Below are positions 52,663 to 60,451 of a stretch of DNA of 64,000 nt, in pieces. Numbering within the stretch: position 1 is the stretch's first letter; every line of letters starts with the position of its first letter. This DNA is from GCA-2731375 sp964590195 (GTDB lineage Bacteria > Pseudomonadota > Alphaproteobacteria > GCA-2731375), in NCBI GenBank assembly GCA_964590195.1, contig CAZPWJ010000018.1, positions 1 to 64,000 on the forward strand. The letters run 5' to 3'. The translations under genes were made by a program, and so were the position numbers. The notes under the pieces were generated by a model, which had not been told where the DNA came from, searched no databases, and saw only the letters and a program-made list of their open reading frames with translations.

Positions 52663-52929
52663 ATGACCCATTTTCTGATAACGGATGACAACGCCAACGG
52701 TCACCAGTTGGAAGACGTTCTGGCGATGGTGCGCAGCGATTTGGTCAAACGCGCCGCCCTGATCGCCGATGATGACCGGCAGGAGGCCCGCAAGGTCCTG
52801 GCCAATGACATCAAGATCATGGCCATGTTGAGCGAAGGTGTCGCGCTGGCGGAGGAAAGCACCGCCTTGTTGAAACGGGCTTTTGGTCCCAGCCGCGCCG
52901 GTAAACCACGCATCGGCGGCGGCGAATAG
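52663..52929 (+). CDS. Small conserved-looking protein, function unknown
   Basis: An 88-residue protein starting MTHFLITDDNANGHQLEDVL. It is helical and charged (MVRSDLVKRAALIADDDRQEARKVLANDIKIMAMLSEG) and has a Gly-rich end. GAGAG lies before the ATG. It is not recognised as a known family. It stands alone between the lipoprotein hydrolase and the GlcD-like gene. Codon usage is like that of its neighbours, which supports a real gene. Confidence 0.65.
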   Translation: MTHFLITDDNANGHQLEDVLAMVRSDLVKRAALIADDDRQEARKVLANDIKIMAMLSEGVALAEESTALLKRAFGPSRAGKPRIGGGE

Positions 52930-53010
52930 CCAACAGATATTGGCGCGGAGCGTCAGCCATCGTAAACTGCCTCCAAGCATTGGAATTGTTTTGGAGCGCG
53001 CGGTTAGGAC

Positions 53011-54390
53011 ATGGCTGATTTAATTGAGCAATTGCGGGACATTGTTGGCGACAGAGGCCTTGTCCCGCGCGAGGATTTGCAGAACCGGGCCGCCGGCTAC
53101 CGCTATCCGGACAAGACACTCGACGCCAGGGTCCTGGTACGCCCCGCCAACACCGATGAAGTTTCCCAGGTTCTGAAGCTGTGCAACGAGGCCGGCCAGG
53201 CCGTGGTAAGCCATGGCGGTCTGACGGGCCTGGTGGACGGCAATATCGCTGGCAGCGACGAACTCATCCTCTCCCTCGAACGCATGCGCGAAATCGAGGA
53301 AATCGACCCCGCCTCCGCCTCCATGACCGTGCAGGCCGGCGTCACCCTGCAAACCGTGCAGGAAGCGGCGGAAGAGGCCGGCTTTTTCTTCCCTCTGGAT
53401 CTAGGCGGCCGGGGCAGCGCCACCCTGGGCGGCAATATCTCCACCAACGCAGGCGGTAACCGCGTGGTGCGCTATGGCATGGCGCGTGACATGGTGCTGG
53501 GCCTGGAAGCGGTACAGGCGGACGGCACGGTGCTGGGATCATTGAACAAGATCGTCAAGGACAACGCCGGCTATAACCTGAAGCACATGTTCATCGGCAG
53601 CGAGGGCACCCTGGGTGTGGTCACGCGCCTGGTGCTGCGTCTGCGCCCCATGCCGGCCAGCCAGCAGACCGCTTATCTGGCCGTGGATGACTTCGACAAG
53701 CTGCCGAAGCTATTGAATTTCTGCAACAGCCGCTCGGGCGGCACCACTTCGGCCTTCGAGGTGATGTGGCGGAATTATTACGAGCTGGTCACCTCGCGTC
53801 CAGGCGCGGCACAGCCCCTGCCCAATGAGTATCCCTACTATGTCTTGACGGAAATGATGGGTGGCGATCCGGCGGGTGATCCCGAACGCTTCGAAACCAT
53901 GCTGGGCGAGGCCCTGGAGGAAGACCTGCTGGCCGATGCGGTGATTGCCAAGTCCGAGGCCGAGCGCCAGGCCATGTGGTTCCTGCGCGATGATGTACAA
54001 AGCCTGCGCACCTGGGGTCCGACCGTAGGCTTCGACGTCGGGTTGCCCATCGCCGCCATGCCGTCTTATCTGGAAGAAATCGATGCCCCAATTCTGGCGG
54101 AATTTCCGGACCGCAAACGCGCCGTGTTCGGCCATTTGGGCGACGGTAATCTGCACATCACCTATGCGGTGGGGGAGAACGGCGCCAACGTCAAAAAACT
54201 GATCAACGACGCGGTCTATCTGCCCCTGGCCAGCCGGGGCGGTTCGGTATCCGCCGAACACGGCATCGGCCTGTCCAAAAAAGCCTATCTGGAAGTCTCC
54301 CGCAGTCCGGCTGAAATCGCCCTCATGAAGCAATTGAAGACGATGATGGACCCCAACAATATCCTCAACCCCGGCAAAATCTTTTCGTGA
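53011..54390 (+). CDS. FAD-binding oxidoreductase (GlcD / D-2-hydroxyacid dehydrogenase-like)
   Basis: A 459-residue PCMH-type flavoprotein. It has RPANTDEVSQVLKLCNEAGQAVVSHGGLTGLVDG, GNISTNAGGNRVVRYGMARDMVLGLEAV (FAD-binding), FIGSEGTLGVVTRLVLRLRP and the metal-binding end HLGDGNLHITYAV with SAEHGIGLSKK. It oxidises 2-hydroxy acids such as D-2-hydroxyglutarate, D-lactate or glycolate. The stop overlaps the soxB GTG start by four bases (GTGA), making it the first gene of the sarcosine oxidase operon. This linkage is unusual and may point to a metabolite shared with C1 or betaine breakdown. Confidence 0.9.
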   Translation: MADLIEQLRDIVGDRGLVPREDLQNRAAGYRYPDKTLDARVLVRPANTDEVSQVLKLCNEAGQAVVSHGGLTGLVDGNIAGSDELILSLERMREIEEIDPASASMTVQAGVTLQTVQEAAEEAGFFFPLDLGGRGSATLGGNISTNAGGNRVVRYGMARDMVLGLEAVQADGTVLGSLNKIVKDNAGYNLKHMFIGSEGTLGVVTRLVLRLRPMPASQQTAYLAVDDFDKLPKLLNFCNSRSGGTTSAFEVMWRNYYELVTSRPGAAQPLPNEYPYYVLTEMMGGDPAGDPERFETMLGEALEEDLLADAVIAKSEAERQAMWFLRDDVQSLRTWGPTVGFDVGLPIAAMPSYLEEIDAPILAEFPDRKRAVFGHLGDGNLHITYAVGENGANVKKLINDAVYLPLASRGGSVSAEHGIGLSKKAYLEVSRSPAEIALMKQLKTMMDPNNILNPGKIFS

Positions 54391-55643
54391 GCCGCTACTC
54401 CATTGCCTCGCTTGTCCGTCATGGACTGACCGGTCATCGGGACTGGCCGCGCGCCTGGCGCGATCCGGAGCCAAAGGCGGCCTACGACGCCATTATCGTC
54501 GGCGGCGGCGGGCACGGTTTGGCAAGCGCCTATTATCTGGCCAAGAACCATGGTCTGAGCAATATCGCGGTGCTGGAAAAAGGCTGGCTGGGCGGCGGCA
54601 ATACGGGCCGCAATACCACCATCGTCCGCTCCAACTATATGCTGGACGGCAACGCGAAATTCTACGAACACGGCATGAAGCTGTGGGAAGGACTGAGCCG
54701 GGATCTGAACTTCAACGTCATGTTCTCGCAACGCGGCGTATTGAACCTGGCCCATTCCAAGGGCCAGCTGGAAACCTTCCGCCGGCGCGGCAACGCCATG
54801 CGCCTGAACGGCATCGATGCCGAGTTGCTGGATCGCGGCCAAGCCGCCGCCTTCGTGCCGGGCATGGATGTCTCGCGCAATGTCCGCTTCCCGGTCGAGG
54901 GCGGCCTGCTGCAACGGCGCGGCGGCACCGCGCGTCATGACGCGGTGGCCTGGGGCTATGCCCGCGGCGCCGACCAGCGCGGCGTGGATATCATTCAGAA
55001 TTGCGAAGTCACCGGCATCCGCCGGGATCAGAACGGCGTCACCGGGGTGGAGACCAGCCGCGGCTTTATCGGCGCCAAGAAAATCGGCCTGGCCGTCGCC
55101 GGCCATTCGACGCAGCTGGCGGCCATGGCGGGGGTGCGCCTGCCGATAGAATCCCATGTTCTGCAGGCCGTGGTCAGCGAGCCGGTGAAGCCGGTTCTGG
55201 ACACGGTCGTCACCTTTGGCGCGGCGCATCTGTATGTCAGCCAATCCGACAAGGGCGAGTTGGTCATGGGCGGCGATATCGACGGCTACAATTCGTTCGC
55301 CCAACGGGGCAACCTGCCCGTGATCGAACATTTCGCGGCCTGCCTGCTGGCGCTGTTTCCGCAATACAGCCGCCTGCGCATTCTGCGCAACTGGGGCGGC
55401 ATCATGGACATGACCATGGACGGCAGCCCCATCATCGGCACCACGCCGGTGCCGGGCCTGTTCCTAAACGGGGGCTGGTGTTACGGCGGTTTCAAGGCGA
55501 CGCCGGCATCGGGCTGGGTCTTTGCCCACACAATCGCGACGGGGCAGCCGCATGCCCTGAACGCCGAATTGAACCTGGACCGTTTCCACACCGGCAGGGT
55601 GCTGGATGAAAAGGGCGCCGGGCCCAAACCGTGGCTACACTAG
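54387..55643 (+). CDS. soxB: Sarcosine oxidase beta subunit
   Basis: A 418-residue flavoprotein subunit of heterotetrameric sarcosine oxidase, which oxidises N-methylglycine to glycine and formaldehyde equivalents. The ADP-binding motif AIIVGGGGHGLASAYYLAKN lies at residues 35-55, and the flavin-linked region TGRNTTIVRSNYML follows at about residue 73. The C-terminal GGWCYGGFKATPASGW matches the family. The GTG start overlaps the previous stop. Next come soxD, soxA and soxG, the canonical order. Confidence 0.95.
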   Translation: MSRYSIASLVRHGLTGHRDWPRAWRDPEPKAAYDAIIVGGGGHGLASAYYLAKNHGLSNIAVLEKGWLGGGNTGRNTTIVRSNYMLDGNAKFYEHGMKLWEGLSRDLNFNVMFSQRGVLNLAHSKGQLETFRRRGNAMRLNGIDAELLDRGQAAAFVPGMDVSRNVRFPVEGGLLQRRGGTARHDAVAWGYARGADQRGVDIIQNCEVTGIRRDQNGVTGVETSRGFIGAKKIGLAVAGHSTQLAAMAGVRLPIESHVLQAVVSEPVKPVLDTVVTFGAAHLYVSQSDKGELVMGGDIDGYNSFAQRGNLPVIEHFAACLLALFPQYSRLRILRNWGGIMDMTMDGSPIIGTTPVPGLFLNGGWCYGGFKATPASGWVFAHTIATGQPHALNAELNLDRFHTGRVLDEKGAGPKPWLH

Positions 55644-55652
55644 GGTGATATC

Positions 55653-55907
55653 ATGATGTTGATCCCCTGCCCCCATTGCGGCCCGCGCGACCAGACTGAA
55701 TTCAGCTATTGCGGCGATGCCACGGTAACTCGCCCCAACGTGCCGGAGGATGCGGACGATGCCGCCTGGATCGAGTACCTGTACTTGCGCGACAACCACA
55801 AGGGCCTGCATGACGAGTTGTGGCAGCATGTTCATGGCTGCCGTCAAATGGTCCGGATACGCCGGGATGTAAGGACCCACGAGATCAAGGCGGAGGATCC
55901 ATCGTGA
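55653..55907 (+). CDS. soxD: Sarcosine oxidase delta subunit
   Basis: An 84-residue zinc-binding small subunit. Zinc ligands are C6 and C9 in CPHCG, with H59 or H61 and C63 in WQHVHGCR. The family signature RDQTEFSYCG and DNHKGLHDELWQH is complete. It starts 9 bases after soxB, and its stop overlaps the soxA start (GTGA). Confidence 0.95.
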   Translation: MMLIPCPHCGPRDQTEFSYCGDATVTRPNVPEDADDAAWIEYLYLRDNHKGLHDELWQHVHGCRQMVRIRRDVRTHEIKAEDPS

Positions 55908-58687
55908 GTTCCCATCCGAGTCCCCGCCTGCCCAGCGGCGGCCGCATTGACCGGAATCGATCGCTGACATTCAGCTTCGATGGCCGCAAATATCATGGCT
56001 ATCACGGCGACACCCTGGCCTCGGCCCTGCTGGCCAACGGCGTCAAAGTGGTGGGGCGCAGCTTCAAGTATCACCGCCCCAGAGGCATCTTCGGCGCGGG
56101 CAGCGAAGATCCTTCCGCCCTGATCCGCCTTGGCGATGGCGCCCGAGCCGAACCCAACACCCGCGCCAGCCAGGTTGAACTGTACGACGGTCTGGTGGCC
56201 CATAGCCAAAACAACTGGCCATCCCTGCGCTGGGATATTTCCGCCGCGCTGGGTCTGCTTTCGCGCTTTCTGCCCGCCGGCTTCTATTACAAAACCTTCA
56301 AATGGCCGGGCAAATTCTGGCCCTACTATGAGCATATGATCCGCCACATGGCAGGCATGGGAAGGGCGCCAACGGACGGCGATCCGGACCGCTACGAAAA
56401 ACGCCACGCCCATTGCGACGTTCTGGTGATCGGTGGTGGGCCCGCCGGAATAGCGGCGGCGAAAGAAGCAGCAGCCGGCGGCGGCGATGTCTGGCTGGTC
56501 GATGAAGGCAGACCGGAGGCACCAGCCGACATCAAAATCATGGCGCGCACCACTGCGTTTGGCAAATATGATGACGGCCTATATGGCTTGCTCCAACAAA
56601 CTGACGGTGATCCGGCCACGAACGCGCCACGGCAGATCCTTTGGTTGTTGCGGGCCAAGCGCGTGATATTGGCCAGCGGCGCCATCGAACGGCCGCTGGT
56701 TTTTGCCAACAATGACCGCCCCGGCATCATGCTGGCGACTGCGGCAGTGCATTACCTGGAAAACTATGCGGTGCGGGCCGGCAAGCGCGCGGTTATCGTC
56801 ACCAACAATGACAGCGCCTACGACGCCGCCCGCGTTCTGATCGACGGCGGTATCGAGGTCGCGGCGATTATTGATCAACGGCATATGGCGGAGCGGCGGG
56901 AGATCGAGGGCTGCGAAATTCTCTATAACCACGCCGTCATCGATACCGCCGGCAGGCATGCCGTGAAATCAGTCACTGTCGCGCCGCTGGACGTCAACGG
57001 TGACGCGGTGCCGGGGTCCAGGCGGCGGATCGACTGCGATCTGTTATGCCTGTCGGGCGGCTTTACCCCCAGCGTGCATCTTTGTTCCCAGGCTGGCGGC
57101 AAGCTGGCGTTCCGCGACGATATTCAAAGCCTTGTGCCCGACACAGGCGTTCCCGGTCTGGAGGTGGTGGGCGCGGCCAATGGCGACGGCATTGCCGAGG
57201 CCCGGGCCGCCATCGCGCTCGGCCATGCACCAAGCAAACAGTTCATTGATCTGCAAAACGACGTCACCGCGGCGGATGTGGCATTGGCTGCGCGGGAAGG
57301 CTATCAATCCGTCGAGCATCTGAAACGTTACACGACACTGGGCATGGGCACCGATCAGGGCAAGACCGCGAACCTGAACGGCATCGCCGCTCTGGGCCGG
57401 GCGCTGGAGAAACCAATGGCCGATGTGGGCGTCACCACCTACCGCCCGCCTTATACCCCGGTGACCATTGGTGCCTTCGCGGGCCGCGATGTGGGCGCCT
57501 TTCTGGCCCCAACCCGGCGCACGCCCATGCAGGAATGGCATGAGGAAAATGGCGCCGCCTTCGTGCCCGCCGGTCTGTGGCGGCGGCCGCACTATTACCC
57601 CCGGCCCGGCGAAAGCCCTGCCGACGCCGTCAGCCGTGAGGCCAGGATGGTTCGCCAAGGCGTCGGCATCGTCGACGTTTCCACTCTGGGCCGCATTGAT
57701 CTGCATGGCCCCGATACCGCCGAATTCCTCAACCGGGTCTATATCAACGGCTTCAAGAGCCTGGCCATCGGCATGTGCCGCTATGGCGTGATGCTGCGCG
57801 ACGACGGCATGATCTTTGATGACGGCACCGTCGCCCGCATGGACGAAAACCACTACATCATGACCACCACCACGGCCAATGCGGGCCCGGTCATGGCGCA
57901 CCTGGAATTTTATCTGCAAGTGGTCTGGCCGGAACTCAACGTCCATCTAACCTCCATCACCGATCAATGGGCCGTGGCCGCCGTGGCCGGGCCACGCGCG
58001 AGGCAGTTGCTGGAAAATCTCGACAGCGACATCGAATTCGCCAACCAGGCCTTGCCCTTCATGGCCTGGCGGGCCGGCCAGATCGGCGGCATCCCGGCGC
58101 AGGTATACCGCATCAGTTTTTCCGGCGAGCTGGCCTATGAAATCGCCGTTCCGGCGGGCCACGGCAAGGCCTGCTGGGAGTTGCTGTTGGAAGCCGGCAA
58201 GGAACTGGACGTTATCCCCTACGGCACCGAGGCGCTGACGACCTTGCGGGTCGAGAAAGGCCATTTCGTCATGGGTCCGGAAGCCGACGGACGTGCCAGC
58301 GCCGATGACATCGGCCTGGGCGGCATGCTCTCAAAGCGCAAGGATTTCATCGGCAAGCGCTCCCTGCGCTTGCCCGCCCTGGCGCCCGAAGGCCGCCTCA
58401 ACCTGGTAGGGCTGGTGCCCGTGGACGGCAAGACGGCCATCCCCCCCGGCGCGTTGCTGCTGGACGAGGCTTTGGCCATGGTCGATGCGGAAAAGGCGGG
58501 GCACGTGGCCACCGCCGTCTTCTCACCCAATCTGGACAAGCCCATCGCGACCGCCATGGTGCGCAATGGCCGTGAACGTCTGGGCCAGCAATTATGGGCC
58601 CATTCGCCGCTGGACAACCGCATCGTGCCGGTCGAGCTGGTGGACCCGGTGTTCATCGACCCAAAGGGGGAGCGTCTCCGTGCCTGA
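55904..58687 (+). CDS. soxA: Sarcosine oxidase alpha subunit
   Basis: A 927-residue large subunit. N-terminal domain (DTLASALLANGVKVVGRSFKYHRPRG) precedes the NAD-binding motif LVIGGGPAGIAAAKEAA near residue 175. The C-terminal 350 residues are the tetrahydrofolate-binding GCV_T-like domain that turns the methyl group into 5,10-methylene-THF. GTG 55904 has GGAGG upstream and overlaps soxD. It is somewhat shorter than the roughly 1000 residues usual for the family. The segment after VDEGRPEAP jumps quickly to IMARTTAFG, so a stretch between the first Rossmann strand and that point seems missing. The reading frame is intact. Confidence 0.94.
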   Translation: MSSHPSPRLPSGGRIDRNRSLTFSFDGRKYHGYHGDTLASALLANGVKVVGRSFKYHRPRGIFGAGSEDPSALIRLGDGARAEPNTRASQVELYDGLVAHSQNNWPSLRWDISAALGLLSRFLPAGFYYKTFKWPGKFWPYYEHMIRHMAGMGRAPTDGDPDRYEKRHAHCDVLVIGGGPAGIAAAKEAAAGGGDVWLVDEGRPEAPADIKIMARTTAFGKYDDGLYGLLQQTDGDPATNAPRQILWLLRAKRVILASGAIERPLVFANNDRPGIMLATAAVHYLENYAVRAGKRAVIVTNNDSAYDAARVLIDGGIEVAAIIDQRHMAERREIEGCEILYNHAVIDTAGRHAVKSVTVAPLDVNGDAVPGSRRRIDCDLLCLSGGFTPSVHLCSQAGGKLAFRDDIQSLVPDTGVPGLEVVGAANGDGIAEARAAIALGHAPSKQFIDLQNDVTAADVALAAREGYQSVEHLKRYTTLGMGTDQGKTANLNGIAALGRALEKPMADVGVTTYRPPYTPVTIGAFAGRDVGAFLAPTRRTPMQEWHEENGAAFVPAGLWRRPHYYPRPGESPADAVSREARMVRQGVGIVDVSTLGRIDLHGPDTAEFLNRVYINGFKSLAIGMCRYGVMLRDDGMIFDDGTVARMDENHYIMTTTTANAGPVMAHLEFYLQVVWPELNVHLTSITDQWAVAAVAGPRARQLLENLDSDIEFANQALPFMAWRAGQIGGIPAQVYRISFSGELAYEIAVPAGHGKACWELLLEAGKELDVIPYGTEALTTLRVEKGHFVMGPEADGRASADDIGLGGMLSKRKDFIGKRSLRLPALAPEGRLNLVGLVPVDGKTAIPPGALLLDEALAMVDAEKAGHVATAVFSPNLDKPIATAMVRNGRERLGQQLWAHSPLDNRIVPVELVDPVFIDPKGERLRA

Positions 58688-59171
58688 TGACTTGCAACGC
58701 CGCTCCGCCCTGGCCGGCATCTCCGCCGGCGATTTGATCCAGGAACGCGCCGGACTGTGGATCAAGCGTGTTTATGGGGACGTTCCGGGCATTGAGCTGC
58801 CCCGGGAGCCGAACCGCGCCAGCGCCAATAACGGTGTCCATGCGTTGTGGCTGGCGCCGGGCGAATGGCTGCTGGTCGGTGAAGGCGAGGAGATCGATAC
58901 CACGGCAGCTTCAAGTGACCTGAGCCATGGCCGCACGGTTTTTCGTATTCCCGCCGGCCCGGCGCGGGAGATCCTGGCCAAGGGCTGTCCGCTGGATCTG
59001 CGCGAAATGACTTTCCGGCCCGGCCAATGCGCACAGAGCGTGCTGTCCGCCGTCACCATCCTGGTGCATTACCTGGACGATGGCGCGCACATGGATATCT
59101 ATGTGGCGCGCAGCTATGGCCGCTTCATTCACGATTGGCTAAAGGACGCCGCGCTTACTCTTCTGGAATAG
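58680..59171 (+). CDS. soxG: Sarcosine oxidase gamma subunit
   Basis: A 163-residue subunit. The start is a GTG at 58680 with GGGGGAG upstream, and the first 8 bases overlap the end of soxA. The family pattern is visible in ALWLAPGEWLLVGEGE and SDLSHGRTVFRIPAGPAREILAKGCPLDL. The C-terminus SYGRFIHDWL is typical. It is the last gene of the sox operon and ends convergently with the GFA-domain gene, overlapping it by 17 bases. Confidence 0.93.
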   Translation: MPDDLQRRSALAGISAGDLIQERAGLWIKRVYGDVPGIELPREPNRASANNGVHALWLAPGEWLLVGEGEEIDTTAASSDLSHGRTVFRIPAGPAREILAKGCPLDLREMTFRPGQCAQSVLSAVTILVHYLDDGAHMDIYVARSYGRFIHDWLKDAALTLLE

Positions 59172-59580
59172 CGAAATGGTGCATATCCGGCATGCCGGCG
59201 TGGCGAGAGATGCCGTCGCCGCTGCTATCGGCAGCGTAATCCGCCATGTCATCGGTGAAAATACGCATTTTCAAATGCAGGCCGGTGGGTTGATCCAGGC
59301 TGCCGGCGGTAATGGTGATGGTATCGGCGCCGTCACGCTGAAAGAACATGGTTGAGCCGCAATGACCGCAAAAGCCGCGCGCGACGTTTTCCGAACTTCG
59401 ATACCACTTCAATGCCTGTTGATCGTCCGTGATCGTCAGATCCGCCAGCCGCGCGCCCGTGGCATGCCAGAGACTGCCGGTAATGCGCCGGCAACTTTCA
59501 CAATGGCATTCGACAACCTGGCGCACGGGTCCGGCAATTTCATACCGGACCCGCCCGCAGTGACATTTTCCCGTCAGCAT
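59155..59580 (-). CDS. GFA/CENP-V domain protein (glutathione-dependent formaldehyde-activating type)
   Basis: A 141-residue zinc-binding protein of the GFA family. Cysteine motifs are KCHCGRVRYE, ECHCESCRRITGSLW and FCGHCGSTMFF. Family members were first linked to S-hydroxymethylglutathione formation from formaldehyde. The neighbouring sarcosine oxidase can release formaldehyde, which makes the pairing meaningful, but direct activity is not certain for most homologues. The start is ATG at 59580 rather than GTG 59613, which would overlap the GST gene. It follows the GST gene on the same strand. Confidence 0.88.
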   Translation of the reverse strand: MLTGKCHCGRVRYEIAGPVRQVVECHCESCRRITGSLWHATGARLADLTITDDQQALKWYRSSENVARGFCGHCGSTMFFQRDGADTITITAGSLDQPTGLHLKMRIFTDDMADYAADSSGDGISRHAGMPDMHHFAIPEE

Positions 59581-59590
59581 CTGTTCGCCA

Positions 59591-60283
59591 TTATTCGGCG
59601 GCGACGTCCCCACCCAACAGAGTGCCCACGTACCAGCCCTTGGTCTTCAGATTGTTGAAGAACACTTCCTCGAAACTGTCGGCGAGCGAGCCGATCACCG
59701 CATCACTTTGCAACAATGCCTCGGACCAGGCCTTGACCAGCGGGAAATCCTTCAACAGGCCGGTCTGGACGAACTGATCCACAAGGGCGAAGCGTTGCAG
59801 GAACGGCGCATAGGCCGCATCCACCAGGGATATTCCGGGACCATTGAAATACGGTCCGTCGTTGCCCCGCTCGGCCGCGATGGCGTCTTCCAGTTTTTGC
59901 AGGAACTTCGGCGCGCCGGCCAGCTTTTCATCCAGCGCCGCCCGGTCCTTGGTGTAGTAGATATTGATGCCCTTGGAGAAATCCGGCACGAAATCCGTCC
60001 AGGCCCGGTTACGGGCCCGCTTGAAGGGATCTTCCGGGTGACACCGGGGCGACACCACTTCGTCGAGGTATTCTCCGATGGCATTGGATTCGAACAAGGG
60101 TTCACCATCCACCACCAGCACGGGCACTTTACCGTGGGGCGAGATTTTCAGGAACCAGTCCGGCTTGTCACTTAGATCGATGTGGGTGAGATCGAATTCG
60201 ACATTCTTCGCACGCAAAAGAATCACGGCGCGCTGTACCCACGGTCAAGTGATCGAGCTGATCAAATGATACTTATTCGCCAT
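59591..60283 (-). CDS. Candidate selenoprotein: glutathione S-transferase with in-frame TGA at the catalytic Cys
   Basis: The full gene runs from ATG 60283 (GGGGAG 9 bases upstream) to 59591, interrupted only by TGA at 60247-60245. Reading TGA as selenocysteine gives 230 residues beginning MANKYHLISSITUPWVQRAV (U13). Homologues have LCPYVQRA- or CPWVQRA-type motifs here, with Cys as catalytic residue. The rest is an intact GST: DKPDWFLKISPHGKVPVLV, FESNAIGEYLDEV, ISLVDAAYAPFL. The codon falls exactly on the active-site Cys and a SECIS-like stem lies downstream. The alternative is a nonsense mutation (TGC to TGA), but no other damage is visible. Any start after the TGA would remove the active site. 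Confidence 0.75.
60210..60233 (-). promoter_or_regulatory. SECIS-like stem-loop just downstream of the in-frame TGA
   Basis: On the minus strand, 11 bases after the TGA, a 6-bp stem GCGCGC/GCGTGC (60233-60228 with 60215-60210, one G-T wobble) closes a 12-base loop that has G at its second base. The UGA-to-loop distance is 17 bases. This fits the general shape of bacterial SECIS elements but is short. Confidence 0.45.
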
Positions 60284-60365
60284 ATCAGAGGTCTCCCCAA
60301 AATGTTAGCTGCTGCGTTGATCGGAGAATAAAGCCATAAACAGGACCAGTCAAAGTGTCGGCATA

Positions 60366-60417
60366 ATCCACGGGAGAGCATTGTAACCGAACACCTACAC
60401 CTGTAGCATCCGTGGAT
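60366..60417 (+). promoter_or_regulatory. Long inverted repeat in the cyclase-AAA leader
   Basis: ATCCACGG (60366-60373) pairs with CCGTGGAT (60410-60417), closing 36 bases that contain a small internal hairpin (CTAC-ACCT-GTAG). It ends 34 bases before the ATG at 60452. It could be an operator dyad or a folded 5' leader of the mRNA. Confidence 0.45.
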
Positions 60418-60451
60418 CGCAAGAGCCACTTTGGGGAGTGATTTCGACGGC

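Noticed and set aside
59591..60226. GST starting at GTG 60226
   Set aside because: This would lose the first 20 residues with the catalytic motif and has no ribosome binding site; the ATG at 60283 with GGGGAG is far better if TGA is read through.
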